DNA from: Clostridia bacterium
GTDB taxonomy: Bacteria; Bacillota; Clostridia; Lachnospirales; Lachnospiraceae
NCBI GenBank assembly: GCA_910574475.1
Contig: CAJTAT010000004.1
Coordinates: 248,001 to 312,000, forward strand
Direction: 5' to 3'
DNA: 64,000 bases
Both the position numbers and the translations under genes were made by a program. Shown piece by piece: positions 14,654-23,685 of the stretch (within the stretch, counting starts at the first letter, position 1; the number at the start of each line of letters is the position of its first letter). Under the pieces are notes generated by a model, which made no database searches, was not told the DNA's origin, and saw nothing but the letters and a program-made list of their open reading frames with translations.

Positions 14654-15190
14654 ATGGCGAAATATAGAAAACTGAGCAGAACTTCCAGTCAGAGAAAGGC
14701 GTTACTGAGAAATCAGGTGACAGCACTTTTACAGCATGGTAAAATCATTACCACAGAAGCTAAGGCAAAAGAAGTTCGCAAGATTGCTGAGGGATTGATT
14801 GCACTTGCAGTAAAAGAAAAAGATAATTTTGAGACTGTCACTGTAACTGCAAAGGTTCCACGCAAAGACAAAGATGGCAAGAGAGTAAAAGAAGTCGTAG
14901 ATGGCAAGAAAGTGACTGTATTTGATGAAGTTGAGAAGACAATTAAGAAAGATCAGCCTTCCAGACTGCATGCAAGACGTCAGATGTTAAAAGTTCTTTA
15001 TCCTGTAAAAGAGGTTCCAGCCACAGCAGCAGGCAGAAAGAAAAATACAAAGAAAGTAGATATGGTTGCAAAGCTGTTTGATGAGATTGCACCAAAGTAT
15101 GTAAGCCGTAATGGTGGATATACCAGAATCGTAAAGATTGGACAGCGTAAAGGCGATGCAGCTATGGAAGTTGTATTGGAGCTTGTGTAA
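14654..15190 (+). CDS. rplQ: 50S ribosomal protein bL17 with internal insertion
   Basis: A 178-residue protein from ATG 14654, after GGAGGAAAG; the upstream in-frame ATG at 14627 is not used by homology. MAKYRKLSRTSSQRKALLRNQ and the C-terminal GGYTRIVKIGQRKGDAAMEVVLELV are standard bL17. Classical bL17 is about 115-130 residues; here an extra charged, beta-rich segment (about 56-100, with KVPRKDKDGKRVKEVVDGKKV) is inserted, plus a lysine-rich segment near 120-135. Longer bL17 forms are known in Clostridia. It is the last gene of the operon. Confidence 0.97.
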   Translation: MAKYRKLSRTSSQRKALLRNQVTALLQHGKIITTEAKAKEVRKIAEGLIALAVKEKDNFETVTVTAKVPRKDKDGKRVKEVVDGKKVTVFDEVEKTIKKDQPSRLHARRQMLKVLYPVKEVPATAAGRKKNTKKVDMVAKLFDEIAPKYVSRNGGYTRIVKIGQRKGDAAMEVVLELV

Positions 15191-15205
15191 AACTGTAGAA
15201 AATTT

Positions 15206-15247
15206 AAAAGAGCCTGCACGGTATTCCCGGGCAGGCTCTTTCTGGTT
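15206..15247 (+). terminator. Terminator of the alpha operon
   Basis: AAAAGAGCCTGC (15206-15217) pairs with GCAGGCTCTTT (15231-15241) around a 13-nt loop, followed by a T-rich stretch. Confidence 0.9.
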
Positions 15248-15332
15248 TTCCAAAAACCTCCTTGCGCTTTCTTGAGTGAAATAGTAGAATAAGAAAAGAA
15301 TTATCTGGACATGTTGAGGAGGAAGCAGCATT

Positions 15333-16514
15333 ATGATATCAGAAGAGTGTTATGAGCTGGGTAGCAAGAGCTCTATAATCCGTGAAATTTTTGCCTTTGG
15401 TCTCCAGCGGAAAGCAGAGGTGGGGGCAGATAAGGTGTTTGATTTTAGTCTGGGCAATCCCAGTATCCCAGCCCCAGACTCTGTCAAACAGGCTATTATA
15501 GATCTGATGGAGCAGCCAGCGGAAGAAGTCCATGCCTATTCTCCTGCTCCTGGCGATGCGAAAGTACGTAAAATGATAGCTGACTCTCTGAATCGCCGTT
15601 TTGGCGAGTCCTTTACAGAAAAGAATATTTTTATGACCTGCGGGGCAGCAGCGTCTCTGAATATCTGCTTTAAGGCTCTGGCTAATCCAGGTGATGAGTT
15701 TGTCACCTTTGCTCCCTTTTTCCCAGAATATCGATGCTGGGTGGAAGGAGTCGGCGCTACCCTTCAAGTGGTTCAGCCCCATTTACCAGATTTCCAAATA
15801 GATTTTGAAGGGCTGGAGAAGATTCTAAGCCCCAGGACAAAAGCGGTTATTATAAATACACCCAATAATCCATCAGGCGTGGTATATTCTTTAGATACGA
15901 TTCAAAAACTTACAGAGTTGTTGAAGAAAAAATCAGAGATATATCAAAAACCGATCTATCTTATCACGGACGAGCCCTACCGGGAGATTGTGTATGATGA
16001 GATTGAAGTTCCCTATTTGACAAAATATTATGAGAATACGCTTGTGTGTTATTCCTACAGTAAATCCCTGTCCTTGCCAGGAGAGCGTATCGGCTATATT
16101 GTGATACCAGATCGTCTGACAGATTATGAGAGAATATCGCCAGCTATCGCTGGAGCTGCCCGTGTGTTGGGTTTTGTCTGCGCTCCATCCCTGTTCCAAC
16201 AAGTGGTTGCAAAATGTGTGGAGGATACGGGGGATATTTCCGCCTACAAGGAAAATAGAGATCTGCTGATAGAAGGTTTGACGAAGCTTGGCTATACCTG
16301 TGTCACTCCTCAGGGGGCCTTTTATCTGTTTATGAAGGCTTTGGAACCAGATGCTGCTACTTTTTGTGAGAGGGCTAAAAAATACGATCTGCTTCTGGTT
16401 CCCAGCGACGATTTCGGCTGTCAGGGCTATGTGAGAATTGCTTATTGTGTGGCAAGAGAAACCATACAGAATTCTATGACGGCATTTGAAAAGTTGATGC
16501 AGGAATATCAATAG
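15333..16514 (+). CDS. PLP-dependent class I/II aminotransferase
   Basis: A 393-residue fold-type I aminotransferase. The substrate-carboxylate segment is INTPNNPSGVVYS, the PLP-phosphate segment is YSYSKSLSLPGERIGY with the Schiff-base lysine at about 244, and ITDEPYREIVYD carries the PLP-binding Asp and Tyr. The closest families are aspartate or aromatic aminotransferases; the amino donor cannot be fixed from sequence. Preceded by GAGGAGGAAG. It is followed at 12 bp by the MBOAT gene, so these may be co-transcribed without an obvious functional link. Confidence 0.88.
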   Translation: MISEECYELGSKSSIIREIFAFGLQRKAEVGADKVFDFSLGNPSIPAPDSVKQAIIDLMEQPAEEVHAYSPAPGDAKVRKMIADSLNRRFGESFTEKNIFMTCGAAASLNICFKALANPGDEFVTFAPFFPEYRCWVEGVGATLQVVQPHLPDFQIDFEGLEKILSPRTKAVIINTPNNPSGVVYSLDTIQKLTELLKKKSEIYQKPIYLITDEPYREIVYDEIEVPYLTKYYENTLVCYSYSKSLSLPGERIGYIVIPDRLTDYERISPAIAGAARVLGFVCAPSLFQQVVAKCVEDTGDISAYKENRDLLIEGLTKLGYTCVTPQGAFYLFMKALEPDAATFCERAKKYDLLLVPSDDFGCQGYVRIAYCVARETIQNSMTAFEKLMQEYQ

Positions 16515-16526
16515 AGGGAGAGTATT

Positions 16527-18008
16527 ATGCTGTTCAACTCTTTAGAATTTGCAGTGTTTTTTCCGGCAGTGGTTCTGTTATATCTGCTGATACCCCGGAA
16601 ACTGCGCTGCCCATGGCTGTTGGTAGCCAGTTATTTCTTTTATATGGGATGGAATCCAAAGTATGCTGTTTTGATTTTGGCTTCCACAATCATTACCTGG
16701 CTGTCTGGGATATTGATGGGCAGGGTTCCAGAGAACAGAAAAAAGCTTGTGGTAGCAGGAAGCTTCTTTCTGAATCTTTCTATTCTAGTGTTGTTCAAAT
16801 ACTTTGATTTTTTGCTCCACAATCTGAACACGATACTTCAAAGCCTGCATTTGACAGTGGTGGATAAGCCTTTTGACGTGCTTCTTCCTGTGGGGATATC
16901 TTTTTATACCTTTCAAGCTCTCAGTTATACAGTAGATGTGTATAGGGGAGAAATTGAGCCGGAGAAGAATCTGATGCGCTATGCTCTGTTTGTGTCTTTT
17001 TTTCCCCAGCTTGTGGCAGGTCCTATTGAGCGTTCAGGCAATCTGCTGACACAGATTCAGGAGTTGCCCAAAAAGAAGCTGTGGAACTATGAGCGAGTGA
17101 CCGGCGGTTTGATCTTGATGATTTGGGGACTGTTTCTGAAAATGGTGATAGCAGATCGAGCCGCAGTATTAGTGGATCAGATTTTTGATAATTATCAGAT
17201 CTATGGTTTTTTCGGACTCAGCGTAGGCGCAGTGACTTTTGCATTGCAAATTTACTGCGACTTTGCCAGCTATTCCACCATTGCTATTGGAGCAGCTCAG
17301 GTTATGAATTTTCAGTTAATAGAAAACTTCAATACACCATATTTTGCTAAATCAATCCCGGATTTTTGGAGGCGATGGCATATTTCCCTGAGCAGTTGGT
17401 TTCGTGACTATCTCTACGTTCCTTTGGGCGGAAGCCGTTGTTCTAAGCTTTGCCGCTACCGGAATATTTTGATTACGTTTCTTGTCAGCGGATTATGGCA
17501 TGGGGCCAACTGGACTTATGTAGTCTGGGGAGGCATCCATGGGCTTTATCAGGTGATAGGGTATGAGCTGAGAGGAGTGAAAGAATGGTTGAATCAAAAG
17601 TTCCATACGAAGACAGACTGTATCAGCTACAAGCTGGGGCAGGTTTGTACCACCTTCCTTCTCACAGATCTTGCCTGGATATTTTTTCGGTCGAATACCT
17701 TGGGGGATGCCTTCTATTATCTGGAGAGAATGTTTACAAAGCCCGATTTTTGGTGCTTTTTCAATGGAGAAATTTATTCTCTGGGCTTAGAGAGACAGGA
17801 AATCCATATATTGCTCCTGGGGCTGCTGCTTTTGTTCCTGACAGATCTTATCCAGTATTTTCGAAAAGAGAGACTTGATGTGTTTTTGGCAGAACAAAAT
17901 CTGTGGTTTCGGTGGGGAGTTCTGTTATGCTTGATTGGAGCCATTGCCATTTTTGGCGTGTATGGCCCAGCATATGATGCAAAGCAGTTTATCTATTTTC
18001 AATTTTAG
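16527..18008 (+). CDS. MBOAT-family membrane O-acyltransferase
   Basis: A 493-residue polytopic protein with the MBOAT core: PVGISFYTFQALSYTVDVYRG, SFFPQLVAGPIERS, IPDFWRRWHISLSSWFRDYLYVPLGGSR and the catalytic His region FLVSGLWHGANWTYVVWGGIHG. This is the AlgI/DltB/PatA type, which moves acyl (often acetyl) groups across the membrane onto exported glycans. The partner gene directly downstream encodes an SGNH-like protein, as in alginate or peptidoglycan O-acetylation pairs. The glycan target is unknown; dltA/dltC are not adjacent, so a D-alanylation role is not supported. Confidence 0.92.
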   Translation: MLFNSLEFAVFFPAVVLLYLLIPRKLRCPWLLVASYFFYMGWNPKYAVLILASTIITWLSGILMGRVPENRKKLVVAGSFFLNLSILVLFKYFDFLLHNLNTILQSLHLTVVDKPFDVLLPVGISFYTFQALSYTVDVYRGEIEPEKNLMRYALFVSFFPQLVAGPIERSGNLLTQIQELPKKKLWNYERVTGGLILMIWGLFLKMVIADRAAVLVDQIFDNYQIYGFFGLSVGAVTFALQIYCDFASYSTIAIGAAQVMNFQLIENFNTPYFAKSIPDFWRRWHISLSSWFRDYLYVPLGGSRCSKLCRYRNILITFLVSGLWHGANWTYVVWGGIHGLYQVIGYELRGVKEWLNQKFHTKTDCISYKLGQVCTTFLLTDLAWIFFRSNTLGDAFYYLERMFTKPDFWCFFNGEIYSLGLERQEIHILLLGLLLLFLTDLIQYFRKERLDVFLAEQNLWFRWGVLLCLIGAIAIFGVYGPAYDAKQFIYFQF

Positions 18009-18017
18009 GTGGGCGCA

Positions 18018-19439
18018 ATGAATAAGAAGATTATAAAATCTGTATTGTTTTTGCTGATTCTGTCTGTGCTAATGCTGCGGCTCAATGACATTTTCAAGCT
18101 CAAGCAGGAAGATGGAATCTATCCGGTGAAAATTTTTTATGAGCAGGAAAAGGACAGCATTGATGTGATATTTTATGGTAGTAGTCATGCATATTCCAAT
18201 ATTAATCCGGCAGTGCTCTGGAAGGAAGAAGGAATCGCGTCTTTTGATCTGGCGGGAAGCCTGCAACCACTTTGGAATACTTATTATTATATGAAGGAAA
18301 GCCTGAAATATCAGCGCCCAAAAGTGATGGTGGTAGAACTGGTGCGTGCCATTGAGGAGCGGGAATATATTGAGGAAGCCAGAACGATTACGAATACCTT
18401 TGGAATGAAGCTATCCAGGGAAAAGTATGAAGCTATCCAGGTCAGCACACCCGATCACTTAGTGGATTATCTTTTGGGATTCCCTGTCTATCATTCCCGG
18501 TACGCGGAGCTTTCCAGAGAGGATTTTGAACCCTATCTGGGCGATCCAAATGGAAATGTCTATAAAGGCTTTTATCCCCTTTTTGCCACTAAGGAATATG
18601 AGACATTTTCTGATATGAGCCAGGTGACAGACAGCAGGGCGCTTTCTCCAAAGACAGAAGAGTATTTAAGGAAGATCATTGCTCTTTCTGAGCAGGAAGA
18701 AATACCGCTAGTTTTTATGGTTGCTCCCTATCAGGGAATTGTTGAAAGCGAACAGCAAATATTCAACCGCGCAAAAGAGATCGCAGCGGAGGAAGATGTG
18801 CCATTTCTGGATTTTAATTTGTGCTATGAGGAATTGGGACTGGATCCAAAAGAGGATTTGGCTGAATTTTCTCATCTAAATCATCGTGGTTCCACAAAGC
18901 TGAGTGCATGGCTGGCTCAATACCTGAAAGAAGAATATCAGCTTCCAGATCGAAGGGGAGATGCACTTTATATTAGCTGGGATCAGAACGCAGCCGTATG
19001 GGATCAGATGTACCAGAACCAGATTCTAAAGGAGGAAGCGGGATGGTATGATTTCCTGGAGTTGATTTCAAAAAACCCTGACTATACGTATCTCATATCT
19101 CTGGATGGGACCTTTGACAATGGCGAACAGCCCTTATACGAAACTCTCACCTCCATAGGAATGTCAGAGGAGATTGCTGCCCAGGGAGGTATCTGGATAC
19201 ATGGGCCGGATGTGGAGGAAACGTTCTCCGGTCAGGAGGAAGTGAATTACCATCTGGAGTTAAAGAAATGTGACTGGATTGTGAGAAAAGGACTGTCAGG
19301 TGTGGAGTTGATTGTAGACGGAGAAAATTATTTTAAGACGGTAAATGGATTAAATATTTTAGTTTATGATAATAAGACAGAAAGCTTTGTGACGGCTGTG
19401 GGATTTGACGCAGAGAATAGCTATAACTACATTGGCTGA
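18018..19439 (+). CDS. Membrane-anchored SGNH-like O-acyl transfer partner
   Basis: About 473 residues from ATG 18018 (AGGTGGG upstream; a GTG at 18009 is the alternative). An N-terminal signal-anchor (about 7-24) is followed by block I FYGSSHAYSNINP and block V-like EFSHLNHRGSTKLSAWL (Asp/His region), as in AlgX/AlgJ and DltD-like SGNH hydrolases. A further C-terminal domain of about 150 residues (after WDQNAAVWDQM) is not recognised. It starts 9 bp after the MBOAT gene, so the two should act together to acylate an extracellular polymer. Confidence 0.78.
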   Translation: MNKKIIKSVLFLLILSVLMLRLNDIFKLKQEDGIYPVKIFYEQEKDSIDVIFYGSSHAYSNINPAVLWKEEGIASFDLAGSLQPLWNTYYYMKESLKYQRPKVMVVELVRAIEEREYIEEARTITNTFGMKLSREKYEAIQVSTPDHLVDYLLGFPVYHSRYAELSREDFEPYLGDPNGNVYKGFYPLFATKEYETFSDMSQVTDSRALSPKTEEYLRKIIALSEQEEIPLVFMVAPYQGIVESEQQIFNRAKEIAAEEDVPFLDFNLCYEELGLDPKEDLAEFSHLNHRGSTKLSAWLAQYLKEEYQLPDRRGDALYISWDQNAAVWDQMYQNQILKEEAGWYDFLELISKNPDYTYLISLDGTFDNGEQPLYETLTSIGMSEEIAAQGGIWIHGPDVEETFSGQEEVNYHLELKKCDWIVRKGLSGVELIVDGENYFKTVNGLNILVYDNKTESFVTAVGFDAENSYNYIG

Positions 19440-19556
19440 CAAGATTCTTATTCATGTTTTTATAAAATCTTAATAAAATGATAGTAAGGTATTCAGAAAT
19501 ATGTCATACAATAATTACAGTTATTTTGTACCTTCCTTCATAACAAGTGAGGAATT

Positions 19557-20237
19557 ATGAAATATAAAAATATAGAGCCAGCGATTTTCCTGGAACGACC
19601 CAATCGGTTTATCGCTTATGTGGAACAGGCAGGAAGGCGAGAGATCTGCCATGTAAAGAATACAGGGCGGTGCAAGGAGCTTTTGATACCAGGGGCTTTC
19701 GTTTATGTGCAGCGTCAATCCAATCCGGCTCGCAAGACAGCTCTGGATCTGATAGCAGTAAAAAAGGGCGAAAAACTGATTAATATGGATTCTCAGATAC
19801 CGAATAAAATAGCTGAAGAATGGCTGAGAAAGGGAAATCTCTGTAGCCAGTCAGCCAGGATTCGCCCTGAATGTAAATATGGGAATTCCCGATTTGATTT
19901 CTATATAGAAGATGGAGAACGAAAGGCTTTTATAGAGATCAAAGGAGTTACGCTGGAAGAGGATGGGGTCGCGAGATTTCCAGATGCACCTACAGAGCGG
20001 GGAGTCAAACATATCAGAGAATTGATGGCCTGCAGGCAGGAAGGGTACGAGGCTTTTATTCTGTTTGTCATTCAGATGAAAGGCGTATCTATCATGGAAC
20101 CAAATGATATCACCCACGCCGCCTTTGGAGACGCTTTGCGGAAGGCAAAAGAAGCAGGAGTCCATGTACTGGCTTATGACTGTAAAGTATGTCCAGATGA
20201 GATTGAAATTGACGAAAGAGTAGAGGTTCATTTATAG
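19557..20237 (+). CDS. sfsA: SfsA family protein
   Basis: A 226-residue protein of normal SfsA length. Conserved features are ERPNRFIAYVE at the N-terminus, CHVKNTGRCKELL, NSRFDFYIE, then EIKGVTLEEDGVARFPDAPTERGVKHIREL, which resembles a nuclease-fold active site (Asp/Glu-x-Lys). The family was named for sugar fermentation stimulation in E. coli and binds DNA; its biochemical role is not settled. The stop is followed immediately by the mutY ATG, indicating co-translation. Confidence 0.95.
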   Translation: MKYKNIEPAIFLERPNRFIAYVEQAGRREICHVKNTGRCKELLIPGAFVYVQRQSNPARKTALDLIAVKKGEKLINMDSQIPNKIAEEWLRKGNLCSQSARIRPECKYGNSRFDFYIEDGERKAFIEIKGVTLEEDGVARFPDAPTERGVKHIRELMACRQEGYEAFILFVIQMKGVSIMEPNDITHAAFGDALRKAKEAGVHVLAYDCKVCPDEIEIDERVEVHL

Positions 20238-21290
20238 ATGGAGAACTTAAAAGAGATTGTAACTCCGCTTATGGACTGGTATAAGAAACACGCAAGAGTT
20301 TTGCCCTGGCGGGATGAGCCGGATGCCTACCGGGTATGGGTATCAGAGATCATGTTGCAGCAGACGAGAGTGGAGGCAGTAAAGCCCTATTTCCAACATT
20401 TTTTGAAAGAATTGCCAACGATTCAAGATTTGGCGCAGGTTGAGGAAGAGCGGTTGCTAAAACTCTGGGAAGGACTGGGTTACTATAATCGGGTTCGCAA
20501 TATGCAGAAGGCAGCAGTCATGATTGTGGAGCAGTACGGCGGAAAAATGCCCTCTGATTATGAGAAAATTCTGGCTTTACCTGGGATTGGTAGTTACACA
20601 GCAGGCGCCATTGCATCCATTGCATTTGGCATCCCACGACCAGCCGTGGACGGAAATGTGCTTCGGGTATTGTCCCGGGTATTGAAAAGCTATGAGGACA
20701 TTATGAAGCAATCTGTCCGCCGGAAAATGGAAAAAGAAGTGCAGGCTGTTATTCCGAAAGGTCATGCGGGAGATTTTAACCAAGCTCTGATTGAACTGGG
20801 GGCTATTGTCTGTGTGCCAAACGGAGCGCCAAAATGCCAGGAATGTCCTCTATCTGGAATGTGCAAAGCCAGAATAGACGGTGTGGCTCAGGAATTGCCC
20901 AAAAAGACGCCTCCTAAGACCAGGAAGATAGAAGACAGAACAGTCCTGGTACTTTTATCAGACAATAAGGCAGCTTTGAATAAAAGACCAAAGAAGGGAC
21001 TGCTGGCTGGCCTGTATGAGCTTCCGAACTTGAAAGGCCATTTGAGTCAGGAGGAAGTTCTCGTCTTTGTGAAGCAGCTAAAATTATCTCCAATACGAAT
21101 TCAGAAGCTTCCTGATGCCAAGCATATTTTCAGCCATATGGAGTGGCATATGGCCGGATATGAAGTGAAGATTGAGGAACCTACCCAAGAACCGGAAGGC
21201 TTTTTCTTTGTAGAAAAGGAGCAGATGGAGGAGCGGTATTCTATCCCGGCAGCTTTTGAGGCTTATACGGAGTATTTTAAAAATAGATAA
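20238..21290 (+). CDS. mutY: A/G-specific adenine DNA glycosylase
   Basis: A 350-residue protein. It removes adenine mispaired with 8-oxoguanine. Catalytic Glu in VSEIMLQQTRVEAV (Glu37), helix-hairpin-helix LPGIGSYTAGAIASIAFG with catalytic Asp138 in AVDGNV, and a [4Fe-4S] cluster by Cys192, Cys200, Cys203 and Cys209. The C-terminal NUDIX-like domain (about 230-350) recognises 8-oxoG, with KKGLLAGLYELP and FSHMEWHMAGYEV. It is translationally coupled to sfsA. Its Fe-S cluster would depend on the host Fe-S machinery. Confidence 0.96.
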   Translation: MENLKEIVTPLMDWYKKHARVLPWRDEPDAYRVWVSEIMLQQTRVEAVKPYFQHFLKELPTIQDLAQVEEERLLKLWEGLGYYNRVRNMQKAAVMIVEQYGGKMPSDYEKILALPGIGSYTAGAIASIAFGIPRPAVDGNVLRVLSRVLKSYEDIMKQSVRRKMEKEVQAVIPKGHAGDFNQALIELGAIVCVPNGAPKCQECPLSGMCKARIDGVAQELPKKTPPKTRKIEDRTVLVLLSDNKAALNKRPKKGLLAGLYELPNLKGHLSQEEVLVFVKQLKLSPIRIQKLPDAKHIFSHMEWHMAGYEVKIEEPTQEPEGFFFVEKEQMEERYSIPAAFEAYTEYFKNR

Positions 21291-21340
21291 TATAAAACAG
21301 CGAAGGTTCATACAGAACTAAAAATAAGGAGAAGCGAAAA

Positions 21341-22486
21341 ATGTACGATGTGATAGTGATAGGCTCTGGAATTGCCGGCTCTGTGGCTGCCAGGGTGCTT
21401 GCAGAGGAACAAGGGAAAAAGGTTTTGGTTTTGGAGAAAAAAGAACATATTGGAGGAAACTGTTACGATGAAAAGGATGATCACGGGATCCTGATTCACA
21501 AGTATGGACCGCATATTTTCCATACAAATGATGAAGAGGTCTATGAGTGGCTATCCAGGTTCACAGACTGGTATGCTTTTGGCCATGAAGTCGTAGCCAG
21601 AGTAGGCGAACAGTTGATTCCAGTGCCTTTTAATCTTAATACATTAAAGCAAGTCTATGGGGAAGAAAAGGCTGCAGTGCTTCAGAAAAAGCTGGTAGAT
21701 ACTTTTGGAATGGGCGCAAGAGTGCCGATTTTAAAGTTGCGGGAACAAAAAGATCCAGAGATTCAGGCTATTGCCGACTATGTTTATGAGAATATTTTTC
21801 TGCACTATACCATGAAGCAATGGGGACAAAAGCCAGAGGAGATTGATCCGGCGGTGACAGGAAGAGTTCCAGTGGTAATTTCTTATGACAACCGCTATTT
21901 TGGCGACAAATATCAGGGAATGCCTCTCAAAGGGTTCACGGCCATGTTTGAAAAGATATTATCACATCCACTGATTACTGTGAAGACCAAAACGGATGCG
22001 AAGGATGTTCTTTCCATGGGACAGGAAGGAAAATTCCTCCTGGAAGGGAAAGTATTTGACGGTGCAGTCATTTATACAGGCCCGGTGGATGAACTGTTTG
22101 ACTGCCGATTTGGCAGGCTGCCCTATCGCTCTCTGAGATTTGACTTTGAATACTATGATTTTCCAGACTATCAGGGACACAGTGTGGTAAATTATACAGT
22201 GAGTGAGGAATATACCCGGATCACAGAGTTCAAATATCTGACAGGACAAAAGGCTGATGGGACCACGATTGTGAAGGAATACCCATTTGCCTATACGGGA
22301 GCAGAGGGAGAGATTCCCTACTATGCCATTATGAACGAAAAAAACAATGCCCTGTATCAGAAATACGCAGCCCTAACAGAGCAGCTATCCGACTTCCACC
22401 TTCTGGGCAGGCTGGCAGAATACAAATATTACAACATTGACGCTATGGCTGCCAAAGCCATAGCCCTTGCCAGAGCATTGTCTTAG
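21341..22486 (+). CDS. glf: UDP-galactopyranose mutase
   Basis: A 381-residue flavoenzyme converting UDP-galactopyranose to UDP-galactofuranose for surface glycans. N-terminal FAD motif VIGSGIAGSVAARVLAE, then KKEHIGGNCYDE, KYGPHIFHTN, and the substrate-binding region with NLNTLKQVYG, RVPVVISYDNRYFGDKYQGMP and YTGPVDELFD. Length fits bacterial Glf. A GT2 glycosyltransferase follows, probably in the same surface-glycan unit, separated by a 96-bp repeat-containing gap. Confidence 0.96.
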   Translation: MYDVIVIGSGIAGSVAARVLAEEQGKKVLVLEKKEHIGGNCYDEKDDHGILIHKYGPHIFHTNDEEVYEWLSRFTDWYAFGHEVVARVGEQLIPVPFNLNTLKQVYGEEKAAVLQKKLVDTFGMGARVPILKLREQKDPEIQAIADYVYENIFLHYTMKQWGQKPEEIDPAVTGRVPVVISYDNRYFGDKYQGMPLKGFTAMFEKILSHPLITVKTKTDAKDVLSMGQEGKFLLEGKVFDGAVIYTGPVDELFDCRFGRLPYRSLRFDFEYYDFPDYQGHSVVNYTVSEEYTRITEFKYLTGQKADGTTIVKEYPFAYTGAEGEIPYYAIMNEKNNALYQKYAALTEQLSDFHLLGRLAEYKYYNIDAMAAKAIALARALS

Positions 22487-22498
22487 TCTATACCCTCG

Positions 22499-22572
22499 TG
22501 TACTGGAGGGCGAAGCGGAACTTATAAAACAGCGAAGCCCCGAACAGTGCATAGCGGGAACTTATAAATAGG
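22499..22572. repeat. Short intergenic repeat between glf and the GT2 gene
   Basis: AGCGGAACTTATAAA and AGCGGGAACTTATAAAT occur about 43 bp apart, with GCGAAGC motifs between them. A related TATAAAACAGCGAAGG stretch lies before glf at about 21291. These look like small dispersed or locally duplicated intergenic units. Confidence 0.45.
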
Positions 22573-22582
22573 AGAAAAAATT

Positions 22583-23608
22583 ATGAAATTACTATCAATA
22601 GCAATTCCATGCTACAATTCAGAAGCTTATATGCGAAACTGTATCCACTCTCTTTTGGTAGGCGGAGAAGAAGTGGAGATCATTATAGTGGACGATGGAT
22701 CTGTGGATGGGACAGCAGCAATTGCAGATGAGTATGCAGAAAAATACCCTACGATTATTAAGGCAATACATCAGGAAAACAGTGGTCATGGAGGAGCGGT
22801 GAACACAGGAATCTGCAATGCAACAGGACTTTATTTTAAAGTTGTGGACAGCGATGACTGGGTGTCCATATCTGCATATAAGGAAATCCTGAAGACTCTT
22901 GGGGAACTTGCAGGGGCCAGACCTATGGTAGATATGCTGATCAGTAATTTTGTCTACGAAAAAGAAGGGGCGAAACACAAAAAGGTAATGAGCTATCGCT
23001 CTGCATTTCCCAAGAATAAAATATTTACTTGGGATGATGTCAAGTTTCTTCTTAAGGGCCAGTATATTCTGATGCATTCTATTATTTATCGCACAAAGCT
23101 TTTGCGGGAATGTGGAATGGAGTTGCCGCAACACACCTTTTATGTGGATAATATATTTGCCTACTATCCGCTGCCCTATGTAAAGTATCTCTATTATTTG
23201 GATGAGAATTTTTATCGCTACTATATTGGCAGGGAAGATCAATCAGTTAATGAGAAAGTGATGATCAGTAGGCTAGATCAACAGCTTAAGGTTAACCGCC
23301 TTATGATAGATGCATACAAACTGTCAGATAATCGCCAGATACCCAGCCGCAAGCTGCGCCATTATATGAAAAATGACTTAGAGATTATTATGGTTGTGTC
23401 CTCCATACTTGCGATTCGTTCTGGAACAAAGGAAAATCTGGAGAAAAAATATGAACTTTGGAGATATCTGAAAAAGAAAGACCCGAGAATTTATTATGAA
23501 TTAAAATGGGGAATTCTGGGTAGAACCATGAATCTGCCGGGAAGAAGCGGTAGAAAAATTTCTGAGATGGCGTATAAGTTGGCCCAAAGATTTATTGGGT
23601 TTAATTAA
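22583..23608 (+). CDS. GT2-family glycosyltransferase
   Basis: A 341-residue GT-A enzyme. SIAIPCYNSEAYMRNCIHSLL, EIIIVDDGSVDGTAAIADEY, HQENSGHGGAVNTGI and the DSDDW metal-binding motif lie within the first 110 residues. The C-terminal half (about 200-341) is helical and specific to this subgroup. It would transfer a nucleotide-activated sugar to an envelope glycan; donor and acceptor are unknown. Proximity to glf suggests a galactofuranose-containing polymer (inference). Confidence 0.88.
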   Translation: MKLLSIAIPCYNSEAYMRNCIHSLLVGGEEVEIIIVDDGSVDGTAAIADEYAEKYPTIIKAIHQENSGHGGAVNTGICNATGLYFKVVDSDDWVSISAYKEILKTLGELAGARPMVDMLISNFVYEKEGAKHKKVMSYRSAFPKNKIFTWDDVKFLLKGQYILMHSIIYRTKLLRECGMELPQHTFYVDNIFAYYPLPYVKYLYYLDENFYRYYIGREDQSVNEKVMISRLDQQLKVNRLMIDAYKLSDNRQIPSRKLRHYMKNDLEIIMVVSSILAIRSGTKENLEKKYELWRYLKKKDPRIYYELKWGILGRTMNLPGRSGRKISEMAYKLAQRFIGFN

Positions 23609-23612
23609 AATA

Positions 23613-23680
23613 AAAGGCTATTGCAAATAAGAATACTTAACTAATAACAAGTTATGGTTTCTTAATTTGCAATAGCCTTT
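23613..23680. terminator. Bidirectional terminator between GT2 and PAP2 genes
   Basis: A perfect 16-bp inverted repeat, AAAGGCTATTGCAAAT (23613-23628) with ATTTGCAATAGCCTTT (23665-23680), lies between convergent genes, with A- and T-rich ends suiting termination from both sides. Confidence 0.85.
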
Positions 23681-23685
23681 AAACG

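Noticed and set aside
14400..14726. Minus-strand 108-residue open frame with repeated [21 protein letters not shown] units
   Set aside because: It is the translation of the 69-bp hairpin repeat (69 is a multiple of 3, so the frame stays open), antisense to the rpoA end and the rplQ start, with no ribosome binding site.
16527..19439. Teichoic-acid D-alanylation (dlt) operon
   Set aside because: MBOAT and SGNH proteins are present, but dltA and dltC are not adjacent, so the pair is called a generic acyl-transfer pair.
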